Of a stretch of 64,000 nucleotides of DNA, positions 8,019 through 16,590 are shown piece by piece. How positions within the stretch are numbered: the stretch's first letter is position 1; every line of letters starts with the position of its first letter. Source of the DNA: Deltaproteobacteria bacterium (GTDB lineage: Bacteria; Desulfobacterota; Binatia; UBA9968); assembly GCA_016874755.1 (NCBI GenBank), contig VGTH01000026.1:17695-81694 (forward strand), read 5' to 3'. A program made the position numbers and the translations under genes. The notes under the pieces were generated by a model, which saw nothing but the letters and a program-made list of their open reading frames with translations, ran no database searches and was not told where the DNA came from.

Positions 8019-9737
8019 ATGAAATACCGTCGTCAATTGCGTTCGCCATCGCGAAGAAGATTTCTTAGCGCCCTCGGCACGGGCGCTGCGGGGCTTTGCT
8101 TGCCGAGCGTCTTGCGCGCCGACGAGCGCGCGGCCGCGAGCGCCGACGCTGGCCGGCGTTTCGTCCTGCGCGAAGACCGCTTTGGCCGCATGTTTCCGGA
8201 GCTGCCGCCGTTCGCTGCACCGAGCGACCGCCTGGCGGCGGCCTTGTTGGAGATCGGCAAGCCGGGCGGCATTCTCGACGCCAAGGACAACTTAGCGGCG
8301 GGCCCGGCGGCGCTGATCGTCGATCCGGCCTTGAATACCAACAACCCCAACAACGACCAACACACCGCCGGCGCCACGTTTGTTGGCCAATTCATCGATC
8401 ATGACCTAACCTTCGACCTCACCTCACGCCTCGGCGTACCGACCGCGCCGGAGTCGACGCCCAACGTGCGCGACCCCGCCCTCGATTTAGATTCGGTTTA
8501 CGGCGACGGACCGCGCGCCAATCCAGAACTCTACGAAGCGCCCGGACGAGGCCGCCATCCGACCAAGTTTAGAATCGAAAGCGGCGGCCTATTTGAAGAC
8601 CTGCCGCGCTCGGGCAACACCGCGATCATCGCCGACCCGCGCAATGACGAGAATTTGATCGTCGCCGGGTTACAGGCGGCTTTTCTACTCTTTCACAACA
8701 AGGTCGTTGATCTGCTCGCCGGCCATAGCGTCGACCCCGCGGACAATCGCGGCGATCGCAACGATCCGGCGCTGCTCTTTCGGCGCGCGCGGCAGCTGAC
8801 GACTTGGCATTATCAATGGATCGTGCTGCATGAAATCTTGCCGCAGTTCATCGGTCAGAGCAGGGTGGATGACATCCTGCGCAACCGCCGGAAATTTTTT
8901 CGGCCGCGCAGAACACAGATTCCCGTCGAGTTTCAAGGCGCGGCCTACCGTTTTGGCCACTCGATGGTCCGGCCTTCCTATCGCGCCAACTTCACTAGCC
9001 TGCCCGGCAATCAGCCCTTCTTTGGCATCATTTTCGACTCAGCGCAGATCAACAGACCCGATCCCGACGACCTGCGCGGCGGGTTTCGCGCGCCGCGTCG
9101 CTTCATCGGCTGGCCGACCTTCTTCGATTTTGGCGACGGCAACGTGCGGCCCAACAAACTGATCGATATTAAGCTCTCGACGCCGCTCTTCGACTTGCCA
9201 CTGGCGGCCATTGCATCGGGCGATCCGCCGACGTCCCTACCACAACGCAACTTGCTGCGCCATGTGACATGGCTCATACCTTCCGGTCAGGCCATCGCCA
9301 AAGCGATGAACGTGCCGGCGCTCAGCGGCGACGACTTGGCCGAACTGAAAGATTTTGGCAACGATCTGCATCTGTCGACGCCGCTCTGGTACTACGTTCT
9401 TAAAGAAGCGCAGCTAGTCGAGCAAGGTCTGCGCCTAGGTCCGGTCGGCGGCCGCATCGTCGGCGAGGTCTTTATCGGTCTCTTGCAGCTTGATCGCGAT
9501 TCTTTCTTGGCCGACGAGCCGCGTTGGCGGCCGACGCTGCCCACCCGCAGCGGCAAAGTTACCGGCGACTTCAAGATGGTCGACTTCCTCACCTTGGCCG
9601 GCGTCGCCGCGCTGCGTTCGTTTACGATTCTCTCTCCTTCTGGGAGGGGTTCGAGCTTCGCACCCCTCCCCTTCTACGATTTCTCCAATACTTTGAATCG
9701 GGTTTACACTTTCCCGGAACAGGGGAAGCGGGCATAA
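8019..9737 (+). CDS. Tat-exported animal-type haem peroxidase
   Basis: 572 residues. The start ATG at 8019 lies 10 bases after GAAAGGA. Residues 1-35 are a twin-arginine signal (SRRRFLSALGTGAAGLCLPS). The An_peroxidase signature follows: distal QFIDHDLTFD (H128, with the adjacent Asp used for covalent haem linkage in the family), DPRNDENLI (207-214), LHEILPQF, and proximal RFGHSMVRPSYR (H314). The family oxidises halides or organic substrates with peroxide. Bacterial members are often secreted, and folding with haem before Tat export is consistent. It is transcribed alone. Its function here may be oxidative attack on aromatic or humic compounds or defence; neither can be read from the sequence. 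Confidence 0.85.
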   Translation: MKYRRQLRSPSRRRFLSALGTGAAGLCLPSVLRADERAAASADAGRRFVLREDRFGRMFPELPPFAAPSDRLAAALLEIGKPGGILDAKDNLAAGPAALIVDPALNTNNPNNDQHTAGATFVGQFIDHDLTFDLTSRLGVPTAPESTPNVRDPALDLDSVYGDGPRANPELYEAPGRGRHPTKFRIESGGLFEDLPRSGNTAIIADPRNDENLIVAGLQAAFLLFHNKVVDLLAGHSVDPADNRGDRNDPALLFRRARQLTTWHYQWIVLHEILPQFIGQSRVDDILRNRRKFFRPRRTQIPVEFQGAAYRFGHSMVRPSYRANFTSLPGNQPFFGIIFDSAQINRPDPDDLRGGFRAPRRFIGWPTFFDFGDGNVRPNKLIDIKLSTPLFDLPLAAIASGDPPTSLPQRNLLRHVTWLIPSGQAIAKAMNVPALSGDDLAELKDFGNDLHLSTPLWYYVLKEAQLVEQGLRLGPVGGRIVGEVFIGLLQLDRDSFLADEPRWRPTLPTRSGKVTGDFKMVDFLTLAGVAALRSFTILSPSGRGSSFAPLPFYDFSNTLNRVYTFPEQGKRA

Positions 9738-9775
9738 TGGCCGCGCTTTCGAACTCTCGCTGTAAGGTGCAATTA

Positions 9776-9899
9776 ATGGCATTGAAACTATCCATGACCT
9801 GCGGCCCCTACGACCGCGCCCGCGCGCTGATCGACGGCAAGGAATTCGACGCCGACCCGCGAGGTCCGCGATTTGCAGAGGCTTTTTAACGAATACTAG
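9776..9899 (+). pseudogene. N-terminal remnant of a 4,5-dihydroxyphthalate decarboxylase-like/binding-protein gene
   Basis: The ATG at 9776 opens a frame whose first 21 residues (MALKLSMTCGPYDRARALID and following) match the start of the dihydroxyphthalate decarboxylase-like SBP family. It then runs into sequence with no family character and stops at 9889. In the next frame EVRDLQRLFNEY and a stop (to 9899) could be the original C-terminal tail. About 280 residues would be missing. This is the same decay pattern as at 3351 and 62528. Confidence 0.6.
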
Positions 9900-10053
9900 C
9901 GACCGATGATTGTTATCTCGTTGGTTTCATACTACATGTAGAGGACTTCATCAGAGCGAGCAGCATGCATCCACCTTAGGTTGAATCTGCCTTTTTTCTT
10001 CCACGCTTCTGCGCAAGGCTGACGCATGGTTTGACAACAGGAGTCGCTGCGAC

Positions 10054-10998
10054 GTGTACCACATCCTACAGAACTTTTGGCTCGCCTACCTTTTCGACGC
10101 CGTGATCGGCGCCATGGCTGGATGGCTATTTTACAAATTGTTTTCGGAGTACGGCAAAGCCAGCAACAGCCCCAAACGTGCTCAGTGTTCCAACGAAGAA
10201 ATACCGCAAGCTCAGACCACAACAGTGGCATTGCCGCTAACTTTGGCGGCGGAGCTCGAAAAATATCGCTCCGCCTATCAACAACTGTCGGACGAGCGCA
10301 TCGCCCTCGACGAAGAGTGGCAGAAGCGCTACCGTCTTTACAAAGAGTTCTGCGACGATCGCATCGCCACACTGGAGGCCGAAGTAGAGCTGCTGCGCAG
10401 CAAGCCCACCGATGAAGAGCGGGCGCAGCTCTACGAGCAGCTCAATCGAGCGTCGGCCGACAAAGAGCATTGGCACGCCTTGTATCAAGAAAGCGAGAAT
10501 CAACTCGCGGCTGTCGATCAAGAAGCCGCCGCGCTGCGCTCAAGAGTCACAGTCATCGATGCCCTGGAAAAAGACCGAGCTCAGCTAAAGTTGCAAATAA
10601 CCGAGTGGGCGTCGTGCTACGCCGAGCAAGGCCGCGAGTTGGCCGAGTGTCATCGGCAGATCGAGAAACTTAGCGGTAACGCGCTGCCGCCGGAGCCGCA
10701 GATCGCCGCCGACTGGTCTTACCAATCGGACGAGACGATAAGGATGAAGCTCGCGGCGGCACAGGCTGAAATCGCGCAACTGAGGTCCCATCTATCGACG
10801 GCAAGCTTCCTACAGGACCAATGGCGCCGCCGGTGGCATGAGTCAGAGCGCCAACTAAAGCAAGTACAACAACAAGTCGCTCAATGCCCGGACCAAGCGC
10901 TGCCCGACAAAGCGCTACAAACCGAGCTGCTCAACCGCAACGGTGCCTGCAATCGGACGGCGCCGCGCCAGACAGACGAGCGCCGCGCCATCGCGTAA
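10054..10998 (+). CDS. Membrane-anchored coiled-coil protein of unknown function
   Basis: 314 residues from a GTG with CAGGAG upstream. Residues 7-30 form a transmembrane helix (FWLAYLFDAVIGAMAGWLFY). The rest is almost wholly Glu/Gln/Arg/Ala-rich heptad sequence (about 60-275), predicted as long coiled coil with breaks. The coiled coil probably faces the cytoplasm. No enzymatic motif is present. It stands alone between two unrelated genes. Length and composition recall scaffold or chain-length-determinant-like proteins, but homology was not recognised. Confidence 0.65.
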   Translation: MYHILQNFWLAYLFDAVIGAMAGWLFYKLFSEYGKASNSPKRAQCSNEEIPQAQTTTVALPLTLAAELEKYRSAYQQLSDERIALDEEWQKRYRLYKEFCDDRIATLEAEVELLRSKPTDEERAQLYEQLNRASADKEHWHALYQESENQLAAVDQEAAALRSRVTVIDALEKDRAQLKLQITEWASCYAEQGRELAECHRQIEKLSGNALPPEPQIAADWSYQSDETIRMKLAAAQAEIAQLRSHLSTASFLQDQWRRRWHESERQLKQVQQQVAQCPDQALPDKALQTELLNRNGACNRTAPRQTDERRAIA

Positions 10999-11164
10999 AC
11001 CAGCTTCCCCTTCTTACAGAGCACGGCGACCGCAGAGAACGTTCCTTTGCCAGCCGAGCGCGCCGCACGCCGCCTCTTCAACGGCTCGATCATTTCACGC
11101 GCGAATTGTCTTGACAGCCTCGCTCCCGTTTAGGTAGAGCAACGGTCGAGGATAAAATCGAATT

Positions 11165-13240
11165 ATGATCACTCGCTTCGTCGTGCAAAAGCGCGAACTG
11201 TTCGCCAACGGCCACGAGTTTCCCGTCACCGGCGCCTACGAGAAACTGGTCGGCAAACTCTATGGTGAAGTCGATCCGAGAAATCGTCTGAACAAAATCA
11301 TCGTCCTGCTCGACAAAGCGCCACGCAACGAACGCAGCCGGGTCGAATACTCCGCTGATTTCTGCATTCTCAAACCGCTCGACATGGCGCGCGGCAACCG
11401 CAAGATCATCTACGATGCGCCCAACCGCGGCGGCAAACGCGTCGTCGCGTTTTTGAACGACGCGCCGCAGCGCGAAGACCCAAGCACTTTGGACGACGCG
11501 GGCAACGGCTTTCTCATGCGTCAAGGCTACACCGTCGTCTGGTCCGGCTGGCAGGGCGACATCATGCCCGGGAAAAATTCGATGGCGCTCACCGTGCCGG
11601 TGGCGACGAATAAGGGCCAACCGATTGTGCGCCAGGTGCGCACCGAGATCGTCGTGGACGAGAAAGGCGTTAAGTCGCGCCCGCTGAGCGACGACGACCG
11701 AGTGCAGAGCTACGAAGCGGCTTGGTTCGACAAAAGCACCGCATCGTTGACGGTGCGCGAGAAGTCCTACGGCCAAAGAATCCCTGTGCCGGCGAGCGAG
11801 TGGGAGTTCGCCGCCTGCGCTAAAGAACCGCGCGGCGGCCAAGAAACCGTCGCACCGAGCACAAAGCACTTGTTTCTGCGCCGGGGCTTCAAGCCAGGAC
11901 ATATTTATGAGTTCATCTACGAGGCCAAGAATCCACTCCTCCTCGGCCTAGGCTTCGCCGTCGTGCGCGATTTGGTTTCATTTCTACGTTACGAGCAAAA
12001 GGATCGCGCCGGCAAACTAAACCCGCTAGGCGCCAACGTCCCCAAGTCTCGTATCCCGTCACCACATGTCCCCCGCCCCGAGGGCGTGACGTATTCTTTC
12101 TTCCCCCGCCTCGGGGGGAGACAAAGAGGGGGGCCACTCCGCCCCATCACCCACGCCTATGCTTGGGGCCGCTCGCAAAGCGGCCGCTTCCTGCGCGACC
12201 TGGTCTACCACGGCTTCAACGAAGACGAATCCCATCGCAAAGTCTTTGACGCCGTCGCGCCCCACGTCGCCGGCGGCGGCAGGCTATTTTTGAACTATGA
12301 ATTTGCTAGGCCAGTGACATCGTCGCAGCAGCACACCAACCAACTCGACCCCGAGCTTTTCCCCCACGCTTACAACACTATCAAGGACGCCCAGAGCGGC
12401 CGGCGCGACGGCATTCTCAAGCGGCCGAAAACCGACCCGCTGGTGTTTCATACGCAGACATCGACTGAATATTGGCAAAAACGCGGCTGCCTAGCGCACA
12501 CCGACGGCAAGGGCAACGATTTGAAATTGCCCGACAACGTCCGCCTCTACGTCATCGCCAGCGCCCAACACAACAGCCCCTTCGGCTCGGAGCCGGAAAA
12601 AGACGACAGCCAATTTTTCATCAACCCGCTGCCGGCGGGCGACCTGCTACGCGCGCTGATCGTCGCTCTCGATCAATGGGCGAGCCAAGGCATCGAGCCG
12701 CCGCCGAGCTGCTACCCAACGGTCAAAGACGGCACACTGGTGGCGCCGCGCCAGGACAACGGTTTCCCGAAGATTCCCGGAGTCAGTTACCAGGCGCTGC
12801 ACAATCGCCAGCTTTTTCTCAACTACGGGCCAAACATCTGGCGCGGACGCATAGAGATCCATCCTCCGAAAGCGGTGCGCGGCGCTGCTTACAAAATTCT
12901 TGTTCCCAAAGTGGATCGCGATGGCAACGACAGCGCCGGCATTCGCCAGCCGGCGCTGCAGGCGCCGCTCGGCACGCATACCGGCTGGAACCTGCGGCCG
13001 CGCGGCTTAGCCGAGGGCGAGCTGTCGGGATTGTTGGGGTCATATATTCCGTTTCCCAAGACCAAGGCTGAGCGGCGCATGAGCGGTGACCCGCGCTTGT
13101 CAATCCAGGAGCGCTACCAAAGCCGTGACGACTACGTGCGCCTGGTCGGCCAGGCTGCGCGCGCCTTGGTTGCGCAACGCTACTTGCTGGCGGAAGATGC
13201 CGAGAGGATCATCGCCGAAGCGAAGAAGGCAAAATTCTAA
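11165..13240 (+). CDS. Abhydrolase_10 family alpha/beta hydrolase with an internal insertion
   Basis: 691 residues. The N-terminal beta-rich part (1-280) leads to the family's catalytic elbow AYAWGRSQSGRFLRDL (Ser in RSQSG, about residue 339). The C-terminus has the usual basic-rich end (YLLAEDAERIIAEAKKAKF). The family comprises large hydrolases of unknown substrate, often in catabolic clusters. No signal peptide is obvious. Bases 12045-12148, just before the elbow, encode Pro/Arg/Gly-rich sequence (PHVPRPEGVTYSFFPRLGG and on) where relatives run straight from NPLG to AYAWG. The DNA there is a C-rich/G-rich inverted repeat, so this looks like a repeat inserted in frame. Its stop is 9 bases before the deacetylase start, which suggests an operon. 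Confidence 0.8.
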   Translation: MITRFVVQKRELFANGHEFPVTGAYEKLVGKLYGEVDPRNRLNKIIVLLDKAPRNERSRVEYSADFCILKPLDMARGNRKIIYDAPNRGGKRVVAFLNDAPQREDPSTLDDAGNGFLMRQGYTVVWSGWQGDIMPGKNSMALTVPVATNKGQPIVRQVRTEIVVDEKGVKSRPLSDDDRVQSYEAAWFDKSTASLTVREKSYGQRIPVPASEWEFAACAKEPRGGQETVAPSTKHLFLRRGFKPGHIYEFIYEAKNPLLLGLGFAVVRDLVSFLRYEQKDRAGKLNPLGANVPKSRIPSPHVPRPEGVTYSFFPRLGGRQRGGPLRPITHAYAWGRSQSGRFLRDLVYHGFNEDESHRKVFDAVAPHVAGGGRLFLNYEFARPVTSSQQHTNQLDPELFPHAYNTIKDAQSGRRDGILKRPKTDPLVFHTQTSTEYWQKRGCLAHTDGKGNDLKLPDNVRLYVIASAQHNSPFGSEPEKDDSQFFINPLPAGDLLRALIVALDQWASQGIEPPPSCYPTVKDGTLVAPRQDNGFPKIPGVSYQALHNRQLFLNYGPNIWRGRIEIHPPKAVRGAAYKILVPKVDRDGNDSAGIRQPALQAPLGTHTGWNLRPRGLAEGELSGLLGSYIPFPKTKAERRMSGDPRLSIQERYQSRDDYVRLVGQAARALVAQRYLLAEDAERIIAEAKKAKF

Positions 13241-13249
13241 GGATAAACC

Positions 13250-14167
13250 ATGGCCGATTCGCCACCACCCTCTTCGTATCCATTCAGCGCGCTGCCTGAC
13301 CGCAAGCCGCTGCGCTTTCCAGACGGCGCGCGTCTGGCGGTTATCCTGACCATCAATTTAGAATACTGGGAGAAGTCTCGCCCCGGCCAGAAAGAACCGC
13401 TGTTCACCGGCGGGCCAATGACGATACCACACGCGCTACCGGGCGATGTCTGGGACACCGCCAACTGGACCTGGCGCGAGTACGGTCAGCGCGTCGGTGT
13501 CTGGCGCTTGATCGATGTGTTCGACCAAGCCGGCGTCAAGCCATCGTGCACGGTCAATGGCATGATCATGACCGAGCGCCGCCCCATCGTCGATGCCGTG
13601 AACCAACGCGGCTGGGAGCTGGTGCCGCACAACTGGGCGCAAAACGATTTGCTGACCTACCATGCCGACAATCCGCAAGCTGAGCGATCCGTCATTGAAC
13701 GCACGCTCGCAGAATATCAACGCGCGGTCGGACACCCGGCTAAAGCTTGGCTGTCCTCGGCGATTCGCGGCACGGTGCATACGCCGGCGTTCTTGAAGGA
13801 ATTTGGCCTGATTGCCTACTGCGACTATCTCAACGATGACCAACCCTACTTGATCGATACGATCCACGGCCCGATCGTCTGTGTGCCCTACTCCAACGAC
13901 ATCAACGACTTTAACCTGTTCGCCCGCGGCGGCCTCTCACCTGCCGCAGGTTTGGAAACGCTCCAGGCCTGCTTCGATCAACTCTACGAAGAAAGCGCCG
14001 CCAGCGGCCGGATCATGAACTTTGGCATGCACCCGCACGTCATGGGCCAAGCGCACCGCGTTGGCGCGTTGCGCCGCTTTATCGAATACGCCCAAGGCCA
14101 CACCGGCGTGTGGTTCGCCAGCCGCGAAGAAATCGCCGAGTGGCACCTAAGCCAGCAGCGCCGGTGA
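13250..14167 (+). CDS. Polysaccharide deacetylase-like protein, PuuE/allantoinase-related group
   Basis: 305 residues. It is a NodB-like barrel with LAVILTINLEYWE (29-41), the WRLIDVFDQAGVKPSCTVNG segment and GWELVPHNWAQNDLL, where NodB enzymes carry metal ligands. MHPHVMG near the end is typical of the PuuE-like subgroup. Members hydrolyse C-N bonds in ureides or amides rather than chitin in several characterised cases; the substrate here is unknown. No signal peptide is seen, so it is cytosolic, which fits small-molecule catabolism. It lies in the same-strand cassette 11165-16566, between the hydrolase and the glycosyltransferase-like gene. Confidence 0.8.
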   Translation: MADSPPPSSYPFSALPDRKPLRFPDGARLAVILTINLEYWEKSRPGQKEPLFTGGPMTIPHALPGDVWDTANWTWREYGQRVGVWRLIDVFDQAGVKPSCTVNGMIMTERRPIVDAVNQRGWELVPHNWAQNDLLTYHADNPQAERSVIERTLAEYQRAVGHPAKAWLSSAIRGTVHTPAFLKEFGLIAYCDYLNDDQPYLIDTIHGPIVCVPYSNDINDFNLFARGGLSPAAGLETLQACFDQLYEESAASGRIMNFGMHPHVMGQAHRVGALRRFIEYAQGHTGVWFASREEIAEWHLSQQRR

Positions 14168-14189
14168 GTCATTTCCCGAACTCAGCCCA

Positions 14190-15464
14190 ATGGAGAACGT
14201 CGCGAACATAAAACGCATTTGCGTTGCCTGCAATGAAGATGGGTTTGGACCATCGGTGTTTGCCTACTACATCGTTCGAGGTTTGCTTGACTCTTGGCTG
14301 CAAACGAGTGAAGGGAAATCAAGCATCACGATTTTGAATCGTGCTGCGGAAAGCTTTAACCGCAAGCTCTACGAAGGCCACGCCGTTGATATCGCGCCCG
14401 TCGCCAGCCTCATCCGCTTGGCAAAACCGAAAGGCGAAGTTCACGTTCAACAAACGCTGAATCTGTTGGAACCCTATGCCTCGCTCAGGAAGTCTTACGC
14501 CAAAGCCGTTCGGGAACTACTTGAAGGATGCGACGTCGCCATCGATATCGGCGTGCCTCTGTTTGTCCGCGCTGCGGCTCAACTCGGGGTGCCGCACAGG
14601 CTGACGGTTGTCGATCATAGCTGGGCAGCTACATTGCGTTTGATTACCTCCGAGGCTTGGCAGGATATCTACCGCGAGAATCCCAAGCCCGGTGCGCCAG
14701 AGCGGTTGCTTGCGCAGCGCATTGCCAGTCACGTCGAGGAGGACGAAGCTCTTGCCACCGAAGTATTTCTTTTCCAGACCTATATCACTCCAGATGAGTT
14801 TGTGACTCATTGGAAAACTCTCGGATTCACGCCGAAAATTCTCAATGGCGTGCTCGGCACAAGGGTGAGTCAGGCTGACGCCTATGCCAAGCTCGACACG
14901 ACCCTGGCGGAGTACGGTGGGCAGACTCCTGTGCCGCGCAATCGACCTTTGATCTTACTCAGTCCCGGAGGCACGCCCGTTTGGGATGACCAGCTGCCGA
15001 GTTTGCTTGAACAGATGCTAGCCGCGCCCGAGCAGGGCTATGTCGCGGTCTTGTCCAAAGACCTTGAAACTCTGCTTGATAGACGCGCCGACTTAAAAAA
15101 GCGTATCTTCGCATCGGATCGCATTCGTTACTTTGGGCCCATTAGCGGAGCCACCCAGCAGGCGATTCTCCCAGCATTCCGGCGCGTCATCACTCGAGCT
15201 GGCGGCGGCACGGTAAATGATGCCATAGCCGCAGGTGTCCCGATGACTTTCATCGAAGAACCGCAGGCGCAGGTGAAGCTCATTGAACGTGAATGTATAC
15301 GGCTGGGTCTCAGTGGTCCCGCAGCCACATTGGAAGAGTTTCGCGCCGATCCAAAACGATGTATAGACCGGCTCGTAGGGATGACGCTACCGTTGCCAAA
15401 AGTTGCGCCGGCGCCGAACGCCGAGCAAATGGTCGTTCAACGCGTGCAGTCTTTAATCCGGTGA
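14190..15464 (+). CDS. GT-B fold glycosyltransferase-like protein
   Basis: 424 residues. The N-terminal half has a Rossmann-like opening (RICVACNEDGFGPSVFAYYI), and the C-terminal half carries the nucleotide-sugar binding region of MurG/UGT-type enzymes (RYFGPISGATQQAILPAFRR, then ITRAGGGTVNDAIAAGVPM). The Gly-rich loop with Thr is the typical donor diphosphate site. No membrane segments or signal are seen. Neighbours are a deacetylase-like enzyme upstream and an amidohydrolase 13 bases downstream. The acceptor is unknown; glycosylation of a small molecule is plausible. Overall similarity to known families is low, so only the fold and class are called. Confidence 0.65.
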   Translation: MENVANIKRICVACNEDGFGPSVFAYYIVRGLLDSWLQTSEGKSSITILNRAAESFNRKLYEGHAVDIAPVASLIRLAKPKGEVHVQQTLNLLEPYASLRKSYAKAVRELLEGCDVAIDIGVPLFVRAAAQLGVPHRLTVVDHSWAATLRLITSEAWQDIYRENPKPGAPERLLAQRIASHVEEDEALATEVFLFQTYITPDEFVTHWKTLGFTPKILNGVLGTRVSQADAYAKLDTTLAEYGGQTPVPRNRPLILLSPGGTPVWDDQLPSLLEQMLAAPEQGYVAVLSKDLETLLDRRADLKKRIFASDRIRYFGPISGATQQAILPAFRRVITRAGGGTVNDAIAAGVPMTFIEEPQAQVKLIERECIRLGLSGPAATLEEFRADPKRCIDRLVGMTLPLPKVAPAPNAEQMVVQRVQSLIR

Positions 15465-15477
15465 ATCAGGAGGTCCC

Positions 15478-16566
15478 ATGTCATTCGTTCAGGTCAACAC
15501 CGCTGTAATTGACGCCGACGCTCATGTGGTTGAAAACGAGCATACCTGGGACTACCTCGAAGGCAGTGACAAGAAATTTCGCCCGACGCTTGTGCCCAAT
15601 CCGAAAAACCCCGAGCGTTTCTTCTGGGTGCTCGACGGCGAGAACATCGGCCCCAAGTTTCCATCGCCCAACGAAAAAGAATCGGCCGAGCATGTCCAAC
15701 GCTGCGGCCGCGAAGTGGGCACGCCGGTGCAGGCGCGCGAAGTAAGCGATGTCGCCCAACGCTTAAAACATATGGACGCGTTGGGCATCGACGTCCAGGT
15801 ACTCTACAACTCACTGTGGCTGCGACCGCTCACGCGCCGGGCCGAAGTCGAGATCGCTTTGTGTTGGAGCTGGAACCGCTGGCTGGCGGACGTCTGGAAG
15901 GCGGGCGCAAATCGGCTGCGCTGGAGCTGTGTCGTGCCGGTGCTGACTCCGACAGCCGCCGCCGAACAGCTGCGCTTCGCCAAGGAACATGGCGCGGTCG
16001 GCGTCTGCATGCGGCCGTTTGAGCGCGACCGCTTGATGACCGATCCGTTTTACTATCCGATCTACGATGAAGCGCAGCGCCTCGATATACCCGTCACCGT
16101 GCATATCGCCAACGGCAACCCGGAACTGTTCAACTTGTTAGACAACGAAATTGCCGGCGGCTTTACCACTTTTCGTGTGCCCACCGTTACGGCTTGCTAT
16201 GCCCTCATCATGAGCGAGCTGCCGCGTGTGTTCGCCAAATTGCGCTGGGGTTTCATCGAGTCGTCGAGTCAATGGGTGCCTTGGGTTGCCCATGAGGCAG
16301 TGAGACGCTCTTTAGGTAGCCAACGGCCGGTATCCATGAACTGCTTTCGCGACTACGGCATTTATGTGTCGACTCAGACCGACGACGATTTTTCTTACAT
16401 CATGTCCTACACGGGCGAGGAAAATCTTGTCATCGGCACCGACTACGGCCACAACGACACGTCGAGCGAGCTCAACGCGATTGCCCGCTTCAAAGCCATG
16501 AAGCTCAGCCCGCAGGTAAAAAGAAAAATCTTGTCTGACAATCCCCGGCGGTTTTACGGTATTTGA
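15478..16566 (+). CDS. COG2159 amidohydrolase (ACMSD-like TIM barrel)
   Basis: 362 residues. AGGAGG precedes the ATG. The metal-site start is IDADAHV (12-17) and the C-terminal signature is VIGTDYGHND, followed by NPRRFYGI. The middle VPVTVHIANG supplies the conserved His on a barrel strand. The family includes decarboxylases and hydrolases acting on aromatic or enol-acid substrates. It lies directly beside the solute-binding protein gene at 16591 (convergent, 24 bases apart); similar pairs occur at 48735/49847 and 60352/61404. The exact reaction cannot be read from sequence. Confidence 0.85.
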   Translation: MSFVQVNTAVIDADAHVVENEHTWDYLEGSDKKFRPTLVPNPKNPERFFWVLDGENIGPKFPSPNEKESAEHVQRCGREVGTPVQAREVSDVAQRLKHMDALGIDVQVLYNSLWLRPLTRRAEVEIALCWSWNRWLADVWKAGANRLRWSCVVPVLTPTAAAEQLRFAKEHGAVGVCMRPFERDRLMTDPFYYPIYDEAQRLDIPVTVHIANGNPELFNLLDNEIAGGFTTFRVPTVTACYALIMSELPRVFAKLRWGFIESSSQWVPWVAHEAVRRSLGSQRPVSMNCFRDYGIYVSTQTDDDFSYIMSYTGEENLVIGTDYGHNDTSSELNAIARFKAMKLSPQVKRKILSDNPRRFYGI

Positions 16567-16590
16567 AGAGGCCGGCCGCTACCCGACGGG

